A DNA stretch of 64,000 bases. Origin: DATCJA01 sp963814955 (GTDB taxonomy: Bacteria; Acidobacteriota; Vicinamibacteria; Vicinamibacterales; UBA2999). The stretch covers positions 248,001-312,000 of the forward strand of contig CAWFEX010000004.1 in the NCBI GenBank assembly GCA_963814955.1, given 5' to 3'. A model generated the notes under the pieces. The model was not told the DNA's origin. It ran no database searches and saw only the letters and a program-made list of their open reading frames with translations. How positions within the stretch are numbered: position 1 is the stretch's first letter; each line of letters begins with the position of its first letter. Positions 16,241-25,458 of the stretch are shown piece by piece. A program made the translations under genes and the position numbers.

Positions 16241-18633
16241 TAACGGTCCGACTCGGCGTGACTACTTACCGTTTGCGCGTCCGAAGTTTGTACCATCGCA
16301 CCATCCGGAATGGCCACCTTGATTACCTGTTCGAGTGTCTCTACCGGGACGAACGTCATCTCGCGGCGGATTTCCTCAGGGAGCTCCTCGAGGTCCGGTT
16401 CGTTCAACGCCGGCAGAATCACCGTCTTGATACCAACACGGCGCGCTGCGAGCGACTTTTCGCGAATACCGCCTATCGGCAACACCAGCCCGCTCAGCGT
16501 GATCTCGCCTGTCATTGCCACGTCCTGCCTGACCGGACGATTCAACGCCGCCGACAGGATCGCAGTCGCTATCGTCACGCCAGCCGACGGGCCATCCTTC
16601 GGGATAGCCCCGGCCGGCACGTGGACGTGCAGGTCGTGCTTGGCAAGGAATTCCGGCGAGATTCCCAGCTCTTCGGCCCGCGCGCGCAGGTGGCTCACCG
16701 CCGCGCGGGCTGATTCCTGCATCACATTGCCGAGCTGGCCCGTGAGAATAATGTTCTGGTTTCCGCCTGGAAGCAAGGTCGCTTCGATGAAAAGCACGTC
16801 GCCACCTGTTTCTGTCCAGGCAAGGCCCGTCGCAACGCCGGGACGGGACGTGCGGAAGGCCATCTCCTTCCTGAACCGGGCCGGACCGAGGTAATCATCG
16901 ACGTCCCGGGCATCGATGACGGTTCCAGCGGCGGCTCCGTCCTCGGAAGACCGGGCAACCAGCCGCGCGGCAACCTTGCGGCTGATAGTGCCCAACTGGC
17001 GCTCCAGATTCCGAACCCCGGCTTCCCGCGTGTGTTCGGCGATGATGACACTCAGCGCCGCGTCAGTGATTTGGAGAGCGTCGTCCGGGAGCCCGTGCTC
17101 GTCCATCTGGCGCGGAAGCAAGTACTTGCGCGCGATATGAACCTTCTCCTCTTCGGTGTAGCCGGAGAGCGGAATGATTTCCATGCGGTCGAGGAGCGCT
17201 GGATGGATTGTCCCCAACTGATTCGACGTCGCAATGAACAATACCCGTGAAAGATCGAGCGGCACCTCCAGGTAGTGGTCGCGAAACGTGTGGTTCTGCG
17301 CGGGATCGAGCACCTCGAGGAGCGCCGCGGCAGGATCGCCCTGATAGCCGACCGAAACCTTGTCGATTTCATCCAGCATGAAGACCGGGTTCATCGAGCC
17401 CGCCTGCTTGAGCGCCTGGACGATGCGGCCCGGAATCGCGCCGATGTAAGTTCGCCGGTGCCCGCGAATCTCCGCCTCGTCTCGGATCCCACCGAGCGAA
17501 ATGCGCACGAACTTCCGGGACATTGCCCGCGCAATCGACTGTCCGAGCGAGGTTTTGCCCACACCTGGCGGGCCGACGAAGCAGAGAATCGGCCCCTTCA
17601 TGTCGCCTTTGAGTTTCTGTACGGCCAGGTACTCGACGATGCGCTGTTTCACTTTGTCGAGATCGTAGTGGTCCTCGTCGAGGACCTTTCTTGCTTCGAC
17701 GGGATCGATCCGATCGGGCGTAGTGACCGACCATGGCACATCCAGCAGCCAGTCGATATAGGTCCGCAGCATCTGGTACTCGGGTGAGGCGGTACCCATG
17801 CGTGCCAGCCGATCGACCTCTCGCATCGCCGAGGCGTGCACAGATTCGGGAAGCTTGGCGTCCTCGATCCGCTTTCGAATGTCGATGATCTCGTTGCCTT
17901 CGCCTTCCCCGAGTTCCTGCTGAATGGCCTTCAGCTGCTGCCGCAGGTAGTACTGCCGCTGCGCATCGGTCATTTCCTGCTGCGCCTGCGACTCGATCTT
18001 GCCCTTGAGCTCGAGCAATGAAATCTCACGGGTCAGCGCGTTGACAATGGCCTGCAGCTTCTTCGGAATGTCGTTCTCCTCGAGAATCGCGTGCTTCTCG
18101 GCCGGTTTGATGTCGAGAAGCGACGCCAGCACGTAGGCCAGTCGCAGCGGATCGTCGATGTTCATGACAACGCTGCGCAGTTCCTCCGACAGGCCGGGAG
18201 CCAGCGAGAGCGCTTTTTCGATGAGCTCCTGAATGCGCCTCACATGCGCATCCACCTCGATCGTTCGCTCGACGTCCTCCGGCATCGGCGTAATCTGCGC
18301 CCGCATCGAGGTGCCGGTCCGCGTGACCACGTCCGCGCGCACGCGTGCCACTCCTTCGATGATGACGTTGATCCCGCCTCCACCTTTTGCCATCTGGCGG
18401 ATGATGCCCACGGTCCCTACACGAAACAGATCGTCGGGGGTTGGATCGTCATTGTCGTTCCGCTGCAGCAGCAGGAGGATCAAGCGGTCGCCGCCAAGCG
18501 CGCGATTGACCGATTCGATCGACACCGGTCGGTTGACGGCCAACGGCTGGAGCGTGAGCGGGAACGCCACCGTCCGGCGAAGAGGGAGAATGGGGAGTTC
18601 CGACGGAAGCGTCGGCGGGGTCGGGTCAGCCAT
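16240..18633 (-). CDS. lon: ATP-dependent protease La (Lon)
   Basis: 797 residues, full length. N-terminal LAN domain (LPILPLRRTVAFP), AAA+ domain with Walker A GPPGVGKTSLG (K360) and Walker B VFMLDEIDKV, sensor residues, and a C-terminal peptidase with the catalytic dyad S683 (PKDGPSAGVT) and K726 (GIREKSLAA). Degrades misfolded and regulatory proteins in the cytoplasm. The glycosyltransferase follows with a one-base overlap. Confidence 0.97.
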   Translation of the reverse strand: MADPTPPTLPSELPILPLRRTVAFPLTLQPLAVNRPVSIESVNRALGGDRLILLLLQRNDNDDPTPDDLFRVGTVGIIRQMAKGGGGINVIIEGVARVRADVVTRTGTSMRAQITPMPEDVERTIEVDAHVRRIQELIEKALSLAPGLSEELRSVVMNIDDPLRLAYVLASLLDIKPAEKHAILEENDIPKKLQAIVNALTREISLLELKGKIESQAQQEMTDAQRQYYLRQQLKAIQQELGEGEGNEIIDIRKRIEDAKLPESVHASAMREVDRLARMGTASPEYQMLRTYIDWLLDVPWSVTTPDRIDPVEARKVLDEDHYDLDKVKQRIVEYLAVQKLKGDMKGPILCFVGPPGVGKTSLGQSIARAMSRKFVRISLGGIRDEAEIRGHRRTYIGAIPGRIVQALKQAGSMNPVFMLDEIDKVSVGYQGDPAAALLEVLDPAQNHTFRDHYLEVPLDLSRVLFIATSNQLGTIHPALLDRMEIIPLSGYTEEEKVHIARKYLLPRQMDEHGLPDDALQITDAALSVIIAEHTREAGVRNLERQLGTISRKVAARLVARSSEDGAAAGTVIDARDVDDYLGPARFRKEMAFRTSRPGVATGLAWTETGGDVLFIEATLLPGGNQNIILTGQLGNVMQESARAAVSHLRARAEELGISPEFLAKHDLHVHVPAGAIPKDGPSAGVTIATAILSAALNRPVRQDVAMTGEITLSGLVLPIGGIREKSLAARRVGIKTVILPALNEPDLEELPEEIRREMTFVPVETLEQVIKVAIPDGAMVQTSDAQTVSSHAESDR

Positions 18634-18712
18634 GCGGCTTCGGCCAGTGTATCAGGTAGCCGCATGCCGATAGGCCTCCGGAATCAGCGAGCGACGGTGT
18701 ACGCTGACTGAT

Positions 18713-19018
18713 GTGGACGAACGCCACTTCTTCAACGAGCAGACCGAACAGCGACCTGCGAGACTGCAGTGTCCGCGCTGCCGCCGTACGAACGACTATT
18801 CCGTTCGATGGGTACGTCGGACCCGGAAAACGCAGATCCCGTCAGGGGCAAGCGAACGAGACCGTGCGATCTTTCAAAAGGTCAAGGACCACCTCATCCG
18901 TGTAGACGATGAGGTAACGTGCAAGACGTGCGGGAAACGGTTCGAGATCCCTTCGCACCAGGCGCTGGTCTTCGTGCAGGACCTCGAAGGGTTGCCAAAA
19001 GAGGATTACGACGAGTAG
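18713..19018 (+). CDS. small zinc-ribbon protein, function unknown
   Basis: 101 residues from a GTG. Two Cys pairs (CPRC at ~20-23 and CKTC at ~70-73) flank a basic middle (RWVRRTRKTQIP) and would form one zinc ribbon. The end is acidic (LEGLPKEDYDE). Such proteins often bind nucleic acid or act as assembly factors; nothing here decides. Its stop TAG lies inside a GTAG hairpin half. Divergent from lon. Confidence 0.7.
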   Translation: MDERHFFNEQTEQRPARLQCPRCRRTNDYSVRWVRRTRKTQIPSGASERDRAIFQKVKDHLIRVDDEVTCKTCGKRFEIPSHQALVFVQDLEGLPKEDYDE

Positions 19019-19068
19019 GGGCCGACCTCCAGCATCCGACGTGTCGGGGCCGACCTTCAGGTCGGCCC
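19015..19068 (+). repeat. REP-like hairpin pair (family 3)
   Basis: A GTAG at 19015-19018 with half stem GGGGCCGACCT, then after 20 bases a full hairpin: GGGCCGACCT (19047-19056), loop TC, AGGTCGGCCC (19059-19068). It sits between convergent genes and could serve as a two-way terminator. Related to 39261-39300. Confidence 0.7.
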
Positions 19069-19069
19069 G

Positions 19070-19840
19070 TTAGTACACTCCGGGTATTAATCGCCACCTG
19101 ACCTGTGCCATGTAGCGCTCATATGCGCCGCTGGACGCCGCCCGTATCGTTCGTTCTTCCAGCGGGATGGCAATCAGCAAGTACACGCAACTGACGACAG
19201 CAAACGTCAGCCGTGTCATCGTCATCGGCGACGCGCCCCAGACGAGAAGAAACCATCCGACGTAGATTGGGTGGCGCACCCAGCCATACGGACCCGTCGT
19301 TCGGAATTCCATTCCGGAAGATGCCGATGCGCCGCCGGAAGCCTGAAGGCTTCCGGCTACCGCAGACTCCTGAGAAGCCGGTTTCCGGAGGCGGAGTCCG
19401 GCGAGATCGCGGAAGTCGAGGACGACGGTGCTTTGGAGAGTGAGCCAGATGCCTGCGGCTTGAACGGCACGAAGGGCCCACACTCCGGCGCCGTTTCCGG
19501 CCCACGCAACGCCATCGATTGGCCTCCACCATGCACATACTGCAATGAACAAAATGCTGGCGATCCACACGTAAACGGAACGTTCGAGTTCCGGAGGCAC
19601 TGTCCGGGCAACCCATTGCCGGATGGGCCCACGTGCGAACACGCTGTGATGGACGGCGAACAGCGTAAACAGCGTTACGTTGAACGTAACCGCCGCGACG
19701 TCGTCTTCGCTCGACGTGGTGGCGCCAAAGCTCGTCAGATACGCCACGAAGAAGTAGGTAATCGATCCGGCGAAGAGAAGCGCTCCCGCCGCGCTGAAGA
19801 GGCGCGCGAAGCGCGGAGATGAGACCGCGTGAACGCGCAC
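19070..19840 (-). CDS. NnrU/MddA-like (ICMT-superfamily) membrane methyltransferase-like protein
   Basis: About 256 residues from GTG 19840, with about six transmembrane segments. The C-terminal part has the isoprenylcysteine methyltransferase pattern GPYGWVRHPIYVGWF and LEERTI ... YMAQVRWRLIPGVY, close to NnrU and methanethiol S-methyltransferase (MddA). The upstream frame is open to 19960 but runs antisense through the KAS gene. A segment of about 25 residues (near RKPASQESAVAGSLQASGGA) is encoded by a GTAG hairpin element at 19335-19360, absent from what the family needs, so it looks like an in-frame insertion. Confidence 0.75.
   Translation of the reverse strand: MRVHAVSSPRFARLFSAAGALLFAGSITYFFVAYLTSFGATTSSEDDVAAVTFNVTLFTLFAVHHSVFARGPIRQWVARTVPPELERSVYVWIASILFIAVCAWWRPIDGVAWAGNGAGVWALRAVQAAGIWLTLQSTVVLDFRDLAGLRLRKPASQESAVAGSLQASGGASASSGMEFRTTGPYGWVRHPIYVGWFLLVWGASPMTMTRLTFAVVSCVYLLIAIPLEERTIRAASSGAYERYMAQVRWRLIPGVY
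19335..19360 (-). repeat. GTAG-headed hairpin (family 4) inside a coding region
   Basis: On the minus strand GTAG (19360-19357) is followed by stem CCGGAAGCCT, loop TC, AGGCTTCCGG. It lies inside the NnrU-like gene without breaking its frame and encodes a low-complexity stretch. A related copy is intergenic at 33643-33668. Confidence 0.75.
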
Positions 19841-19846
19841 GCCCGA

Positions 19847-19855
19847 TATTATAGT
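19847..19855 (+). promoter_or_regulatory. -10-like element close to the KAS start codon
   Basis: TATTATAGT at 19847-19855 offers TATTAT or TATAGT; the latter ends 6 bases before the ATG at 19862, the same spacing seen before nuoI. This would give a leaderless or nearly leaderless mRNA. The reverse complement contains TATAAT, but it is too close to the divergent GTG 19840 to serve it well. Confidence 0.35.
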
Positions 19856-19861
19856 GACCCC

Positions 19862-21130
19862 ATGTCTGGCAACGGGCAGCCGGCAGTCGTGATCACCGGC
19901 ATTGGCGCGGTGTCGCCGTTCGGTGTGGGTCGTGATTGCTACTGGCATCACGTGAGCCATGGCATCAGCGGGTGCAAGGCAATCACGCAGTTCGACGCCT
20001 CGGGTTATCCCTGCCGTGTGGCGGCGTCAGTTCCTCCCGTTTCGATCGTTCAGGCCTTGCCGCTCGAGGGAGAGAACGGAGAGGGGCGTGCGGATCCCAA
20101 GCGGTATTCGCGCGCGGCGTTGTTCGGCGTCATTGCCGCGCGAGAAGCCTGGTGCGACGCGGGCCTCCGGGCACGAGAACCACACGCCGGAGTGCTGATC
20201 GGGAGCGGAGGTGGTGGCATCGACATCGGGGAGAAGCAGTACGAGGATTTCTTCACGACGGGCGGCCGCCACGTTACGCCGTACGCCATCGCCGTTGGCA
20301 TCTGCGGGATGGTCTCGAGCGAAATCTCGATTGCTTTACAGCTTCGCGGTCTCAGCCACGTTCTGTCGTGTGGCTGCACGAGCTCCACTGACGCGATCGG
20401 GTATGCCGTCTCGCTGATTCGGTCGGGCGAATACGAAGTTCTCTTATCGGGCGGAACGGACGGCTGCGTGCTCCCCGGCATGATCTTCGGGTTCTCGCGG
20501 ATGCGGGCGGTGTCGACGCGCTATAACGATCGCCCTGGCGAAGCATCGCGTCCGTTCGATCGCGGACGCGACGGGTTCGTACTTGGCGAAGGGGCGTGGA
20601 TGTTCGTGCTCGAACGCGAGGATCGCGCGATTGCGCGCGGCGCGAAACGCTACGCCCGGATCGAGGGCTACGCGTCCACGTGCGACGCCTATCACCGTGT
20701 GCAGATGGATCCTGATGGCGACGAAATCATCCGCTGTATCGAAACGGCGCTGGCCAGGGCCCATCGCCAGCCGGGCGAAATCGGATACGTCAACTATCAC
20801 GGGACCTCGACGCTGTTGAACGACGCCATCGAATCCCGCTGCGTGCGCCGGGTCTTCGGGCCTTATGCCGATTCGGTGCCGGGGTCGTCAACCAAGTCGA
20901 TGATCGGCCATCCGCAAGGAGCGAGCGGCGCCGCCGGTGTCGCGGCAACCGCGCTTGCGATGACGCGCGGCCTGCTGCCGCCAACAATCAACCTGGTGGA
21001 TCAGGATCCGGCGTGCGACATGGACTTCATACCGAACGAAGCGCGGCCGGCCGATGTGGAAGTGGCATTGTGTAACTGCCTCGGATTCGGATCGAAGAAC
21101 AGCGCGCTGGTGCTGGGGCGAGCGCAGTGA
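19862..21130 (+). CDS. beta-ketoacyl-ACP synthase II-like (KAS, FabF-type)
   Basis: 422 residues. A thiolase-fold condensing enzyme with an intact Cys-His-His triad: C172 in GCTSSTDAIG, H313 in NYHGTSTLLND, H350 in MIGHPQGASGA. Compared with FabF the nucleophile region is unusual (LSCGCTSS), with an extra Cys two residues before. No acyl carrier protein or other fab genes are near; instead it is followed with a GTGA overlap by an FAD reductase and then an ICMT methyltransferase. That points to a dedicated lipid or polyketide product rather than housekeeping fatty acid synthesis (inference). Confidence 0.88.
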   Translation: MSGNGQPAVVITGIGAVSPFGVGRDCYWHHVSHGISGCKAITQFDASGYPCRVAASVPPVSIVQALPLEGENGEGRADPKRYSRAALFGVIAAREAWCDAGLRAREPHAGVLIGSGGGGIDIGEKQYEDFFTTGGRHVTPYAIAVGICGMVSSEISIALQLRGLSHVLSCGCTSSTDAIGYAVSLIRSGEYEVLLSGGTDGCVLPGMIFGFSRMRAVSTRYNDRPGEASRPFDRGRDGFVLGEGAWMFVLEREDRAIARGAKRYARIEGYASTCDAYHRVQMDPDGDEIIRCIETALARAHRQPGEIGYVNYHGTSTLLNDAIESRCVRRVFGPYADSVPGSSTKSMIGHPQGASGAAGVAATALAMTRGLLPPTINLVDQDPACDMDFIPNEARPADVEVALCNCLGFGSKNSALVLGRAQ

Positions 21131-22344
21131 CCGCGAACTCGGGCGGGCTGGAAGGACGGCCACGCTCGGCGTCGCGCCCGGCCGGTCGAGGAAGGCCCGA
21201 TCGTGAGGTGCTGGTCGTCGGTGCCGGACCGGCGGGCAGTGTGGCCGCGCTTGTCCTGGCTCGCGCGGGTGTGAAGGTCAGGCTCATCGATCGAGAGTCG
21301 TTCCCGCGCGACAAGCTGTGCGGCGACACATTGAACCCGGGCACGCTCGCCATACTCGACAGACTCGGTGTCGGCCGTGCGATTCGCGTCCGCGCGCGCC
21401 CGTTCACCGGCATGCTCGTCACAGGACCCGGCGGGGCATGCGTGGCCGCCGACTATCCGGATGCCATGGTTGGTGGCGCCCTGCGGCGTCGCGATCTCGA
21501 CTCACTGCTGCTCGATGCCGCTATCGCTGCCGGCGCCGAGTTCATTCCCCATGTGCACGTGGTGGGACCTGCAACCGGTTCGAGAGGCGCGCGCGTGAGC
21601 GGCATCCGCATTCGGCATCGGTCCCACGACGAGGAGTTCCCAGCACGAATGGTTATCGCGGCAGACGGCCGGCATTCGAAGCTGGGCTTCGCGCTCGGAT
21701 TGACCCGATTCGCACCACGCCCGAAACGCTGGGCGTTCGGCACGTACTTCACCGATGTAGACGGATTGAGTGCGCGTGGAGAAATGCACATTGGCATCGA
21801 CCATTACGCCGGTGTGGCGCCGCTGCCCGACGACGTCGCCAACGTCTGCGTCGTGCGCGAGCTGAAACGGACGCAGCGCGACGATCGGTTGAACGCCGAG
21901 CAGGTGATCGAGGATGCGATCACCAGGAATCTCGCGCTCCGGCCGCGGTTCGCCCGGGCCCGGCGAGTGTCGACCGTCGCTTCACTTGGGCCGCTTGCAG
22001 TCGATGCGACAACGGCCGGCTGTCCCGGACTCCTGCTGGCGGGCGATGCCGCAGGCTTCATCGACCCGATGACGGGCGACGGCATGCGCTTCGCTCTGCG
22101 GGGCGGAGAGCTCGCGGCCGAGGCCGCGCTGCAAGAGTTCGAGCGGAATGTGCCCGCCCACGAGCATCTGCGCGCCGCACGACAGCGGGAGTTCTCCGGT
22201 AAGTGGCGCCTCGATCGCACGCTGCGCTCGCTCGTGGCGTCGCCCCGCAGCCTCGCGGTGGTGGAAGCCATTGGCTCCCGGTGGCCCTCGCCGGTGAACC
22301 TTCTCGTCGGCGTCGCTGGTGACGTTCGTCTGGCGCGCGGCTGA
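21127..22344 (+). CDS. FAD-dependent oxidoreductase, geranylgeranyl-reductase family
   Basis: 405 residues. N-terminal Rossmann motif VVGAGPAGSVAALVLARAG followed by LIDRESFPRDKLCGD, the mark of the geranylgeranyl reductase / PHBH-like group. The FAD-binding GD motif is in LLAGDAAGFIDPMTGDGM (about residues 300-317). These enzymes reduce prenyl double bonds or oxidise polyketide-like substrates. Translation is coupled to the KAS gene (GTGA overlap) and to the methyltransferase gene (TGATG). Confidence 0.85.
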   Translation: MTANSGGLEGRPRSASRPAGRGRPDREVLVVGAGPAGSVAALVLARAGVKVRLIDRESFPRDKLCGDTLNPGTLAILDRLGVGRAIRVRARPFTGMLVTGPGGACVAADYPDAMVGGALRRRDLDSLLLDAAIAAGAEFIPHVHVVGPATGSRGARVSGIRIRHRSHDEEFPARMVIAADGRHSKLGFALGLTRFAPRPKRWAFGTYFTDVDGLSARGEMHIGIDHYAGVAPLPDDVANVCVVRELKRTQRDDRLNAEQVIEDAITRNLALRPRFARARRVSTVASLGPLAVDATTAGCPGLLLAGDAAGFIDPMTGDGMRFALRGGELAAEAALQEFERNVPAHEHLRAARQREFSGKWRLDRTLRSLVASPRSLAVVEAIGSRWPSPVNLLVGVAGDVRLARG

Positions 22345-22868
22345 TGGAGTCACCTCTCCTGATGGCCTCCGTCGCGCTTGGGGCCGTTCTCGCCATGATG
22401 CTGGTGGAGCTGCGGATTTCCAGGCGTAACGAGCGTTTGCTGCGCGACAGCGGCGCCGTCGAAGCGCCGCAGGATGTATATGCGAGGATGCAATGGGCGT
22501 ATCCGGGCGCCTTTGTGGCGATGGCCGTCGAAGGCGCGATCTTCGGGTCGGGTCCTGGACTCAACACGCTGTTCGGGGCTCTATTGATGGTTCTCTCAAA
22601 GGCGGTGAAGTACTGGGCGGTCGCGTCGCTCGGCCACCGATGGACCTTCCGTGTTCTGGTCGTGCCCGGCTCGTCCCTCGTGGTACACGGACCTTACGCA
22701 GTCGTACGGCACCCGAATTACATTGCTGTCGTTGGCGAGCTGGTGAGCATGGCGCTGCTTGTGGACGCGCGCGTAACGGGTCCGGTGGCGACCCTGCTGT
22801 TCAGCCTGCTGTTGCGCCACCGGATTCGGGTCGAAAACGAGGCGCTGCGGCACCTCACTTGCTCCTGA
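22344..22868 (+). CDS. isoprenylcysteine carboxyl methyltransferase (ICMT) family protein
   Basis: 174 residues, four or five TM segments. The conserved C-terminal SAM-binding region reads VVHGPYAVVRHPNYIAVVGEL and ends RVENEALRHL. Size and layout resemble Bacillus BpsB/YpbQ, which methylates alkylpyrones next to a type III synthase; here the partner is a KAS instead. Start ATG overlaps the upstream TGA. Confidence 0.82.
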   Translation: MESPLLMASVALGAVLAMMLVELRISRRNERLLRDSGAVEAPQDVYARMQWAYPGAFVAMAVEGAIFGSGPGLNTLFGALLMVLSKAVKYWAVASLGHRWTFRVLVVPGSSLVVHGPYAVVRHPNYIAVVGELVSMALLVDARVTGPVATLLFSLLLRHRIRVENEALRHLTCS

Positions 22869-22887
22869 GCAGGACTGCCACGTGACA

Positions 22888-22893
22888 TATACT
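22888..22893 (+). promoter_or_regulatory. -10-like element before the TPR-peptidase operon
   Basis: TATACT at 22888-22893, 18 bases before the ATG at 22912, is a good -10 hexamer. It would start the long operon to 36907 with a leader of about 11 bases. No clear -35 box. Confidence 0.35.
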
Positions 22894-22911
22894 GCTACTC
22901 ACGGAACTCCG

Positions 22912-25458
22912 ATGGCAGTCGATCGCGAGACACCGCAGTCCCCGGTGCTGACGGGGCGGCAGTTCTGCGCTGTCTGCGCGGCGCTCCTGATCGCCATCAC
23001 CACCTCGTCCTCCGGGCAGACCCCGACGGCTGACACGTCGCCAGCCGCGGCCGCCGACCGGGCGTTCAACGCCGGCCAATACGATCAAATCGAGGATTTT
23101 CTGCGGTCGGCCACCGACGAGCGCTCCGCCGTGTGGCGCGCTCGGGCCCACGTGGCGCGCGGCCGGTACGCGGACGCCGAGAAGCTCCTGGCCGGCTTCG
23201 CTGCTTCTTCCCCGGCCGGCGACGCAGCGCTCGAGTTGGGCTTGCTCCAGCTTTATCTGGGCCGCCGCGCGGACGGAACGCGAACGCTCCAGGTCGTTTT
23301 GACGCGCGGCGCCGACGATATGCCGTCAGATCTGATGCGGCTCGGTCTTGCCGCGCGCGCACTCGGCCGCTTCCAGGACGCCAACGGCTTTTTCCGCAAC
23401 GCGAACATGCTGGCGCCCAACGATCCCGTGATCAACACCGCCTGGGGAGAATTGTTTCTCGAGAAGTACAACCGCAGCGAGGCCCTCAAGTCGTTCCAGG
23501 CGGCGCTCAAAGCTCGCGCCGACTATGTCCCCGCTCAGGTGCGTCTCGCCGAGACGACGCTCGAGGAAGATCCGCCGGCGGCCAAGTCGGCGATCGAAGC
23601 GGCGTTGAAAACCAACGCCAACTACGTCCCGGCGCATCTGCTGCTCGCTGAACTGGCACTGGACAACCGCGAACGGGCGGAAGCGCGCGGCTTGATCGAG
23701 AAGGCGCTCGCGGTGAATCCCAACAGTCTCGAGGCCCGGTCGCTGGACGCCGCCATGGCGTTTCTCGAAGGCAGGACGACGGAGTTTCAAACGAAAGTGG
23801 ACGGCGTCCTGAAGCTGAACCCGACCTACGGAGACGCGTACCGCGTTGTGGGGGACCATACTGCGCGCAACTACCGCTTCGACGAGGCCGTCGAGCTGAC
23901 TCGGCGAGCGCTCGCTATCGATGCGGGCAGCACGCGCGCGTACGCAGATCTCGGCGGACACCTGCTCCGCACAGGGGACGAGGCGGGTGCCAGAAAGGCG
24001 CTCGAGACGGCGTTCAAGGCGGATCCCTTTAACGTCGTGACTTTTAACCAGCTCTCGATGCTCGACACGGTCGACAAGTTCGAGACGATTCGCGACGGGG
24101 ATCTGGTGATCCGCCTCCATCCGGACGAGGTGGGAGTCATGCGTGAGCACGTCGTGCAGCTGGCGCGCCTCTCGCTCGATACGTTGTCACGCCTCCACCA
24201 GTTCAAGCCGACAGGGCCGATTCTCGTCGAAATGTTTCCAAAACATGACGACTTTGCGGTGCGCACCATCGGTCTGCCGGGATTCATCGGCGCGCTCGGG
24301 GCCTGTTTCGGCCGCGTCGTGACGCTCGACTCGCCGCGCGCGCGTGCGCCGGGACAATTCAGCTGGGCCGCCACGTTGTGGCACGAGATGGCGCACGTCA
24401 TCAGCCTGCAGATGTCGAACAACCGGATCCCGCGATGGCTGTCAGAGGGAATGTCCCAGTTCGAAGAACGGCGCGCCCGGCCCGACTGGGGCCGCGAGAT
24501 GGAAGTTCCCTTCGCGCAGGCGCTCGACGCAGGAAAGCTGCCCAAGGTGCGCGACATTCAAGAGGCATTCAGCGATCCGCGGATGTGGTCGCTTCTCTAT
24601 CACCAGTCGTCCCTCGTCGTCGAACACCTGATCGACACATATGGAAATGAGGCCTGGTGGCGGCTGCTCAGAGCCTATGGAAAGGGGCTCGAAACCGACG
24701 CAGCCTTCAAGGAAGCCTTCAACGTCACGCTGGATGACGTTCAGGCGAGCTTCGACGCCAGGCTCGAACGTGATTACGCGGATTTGCGGCGCGCGATGAA
24801 GACGCCGACGATCCCGGAAAAGCCCACGCTCGATCAGCTCAAGATGCTCGCAAGCGAGAACGCGGGCAGTTTCGCGGTTCAGATGATGCTCGCGCGGGCG
24901 CTCTACGAGTCCGGTGCGATGGCCCCTGCCATCGAGGCGCTGGAGCGTGCGTCGAAGCTCGTCCCGGCAGCCAACGGTCAACAGAACCCGAATGCGATGA
25001 TTGCCGTCATCGCCACGAAGCAGGGCGACACAGCGGGCGCAATTCGCGCACTCGAGGCGGTTGTGAAGGTGGATTCGTCCGACGTAGAGGCGGCGCGCCA
25101 GCTGGCTGGCCTCGTGGCGCCGCTCGGCGATGAGGCACGGACGGCCGCTGCCAACGAACGAGTTGCCGAGCTCGACCCGTTCGATGCACCGGCGCAGTCA
25201 GTAGTTGGCCGGTATGCCCTGAAGCAGAAGGATGCCCCGCGGGCCGTGCGGGCGCTGCGCGCGGCGCTGGCGGCGGGTCCGGCGGACAGGGCGGTCGCGC
25301 ACGTCGACCTGGCGGAAGCGTTTCTGCTGGCGGACCAGTTCGGCGACGCGAAACGCGAAACCCTTGCGGCATTGGAAATCGCTCCGTCGTTCGAGCGCGC
25401 CCAGGACTTGCTGCTCAGGATTGTGAACGCACAGCCGGCAGGCGGAGCGGGCCGGTGA
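22912..25458 (+). CDS. secreted TPR-repeat protein with gluzincin (MA-clan) peptidase domain
   Basis: About 848 residues. A hydrophobic leader (FCAVCAALLIAITTSSSGQ) is followed by TPR-like repeats (about 40-390), then a metallopeptidase-like core with the zinc motif HEMAH (H491) and a downstream Glu in WLSEGMSQFEE, then more TPRs. This matches the M1/M61-like peptidase MA superfamily. ATG 22912 is chosen over GTG 22882 because the latter overlaps the -10 hexamer. First gene of an operon with DUF4159 and MoxR; it overlaps the next ORF by GTGATG. Confidence 0.8.
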   Translation: MAVDRETPQSPVLTGRQFCAVCAALLIAITTSSSGQTPTADTSPAAAADRAFNAGQYDQIEDFLRSATDERSAVWRARAHVARGRYADAEKLLAGFAASSPAGDAALELGLLQLYLGRRADGTRTLQVVLTRGADDMPSDLMRLGLAARALGRFQDANGFFRNANMLAPNDPVINTAWGELFLEKYNRSEALKSFQAALKARADYVPAQVRLAETTLEEDPPAAKSAIEAALKTNANYVPAHLLLAELALDNRERAEARGLIEKALAVNPNSLEARSLDAAMAFLEGRTTEFQTKVDGVLKLNPTYGDAYRVVGDHTARNYRFDEAVELTRRALAIDAGSTRAYADLGGHLLRTGDEAGARKALETAFKADPFNVVTFNQLSMLDTVDKFETIRDGDLVIRLHPDEVGVMREHVVQLARLSLDTLSRLHQFKPTGPILVEMFPKHDDFAVRTIGLPGFIGALGACFGRVVTLDSPRARAPGQFSWAATLWHEMAHVISLQMSNNRIPRWLSEGMSQFEERRARPDWGREMEVPFAQALDAGKLPKVRDIQEAFSDPRMWSLLYHQSSLVVEHLIDTYGNEAWWRLLRAYGKGLETDAAFKEAFNVTLDDVQASFDARLERDYADLRRAMKTPTIPEKPTLDQLKMLASENAGSFAVQMMLARALYESGAMAPAIEALERASKLVPAANGQQNPNAMIAVIATKQGDTAGAIRALEAVVKVDSSDVEAARQLAGLVAPLGDEARTAAANERVAELDPFDAPAQSVVGRYALKQKDAPRAVRALRAALAAGPADRAVAHVDLAEAFLLADQFGDAKRETLAALEIAPSFERAQDLLLRIVNAQPAGGAGR

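Noticed and set aside
19841..19960. N-terminal extension of the NnrU-like protein
   Set aside because: Lies antisense within the KAS gene start; His/Arg-rich and not membrane-like.
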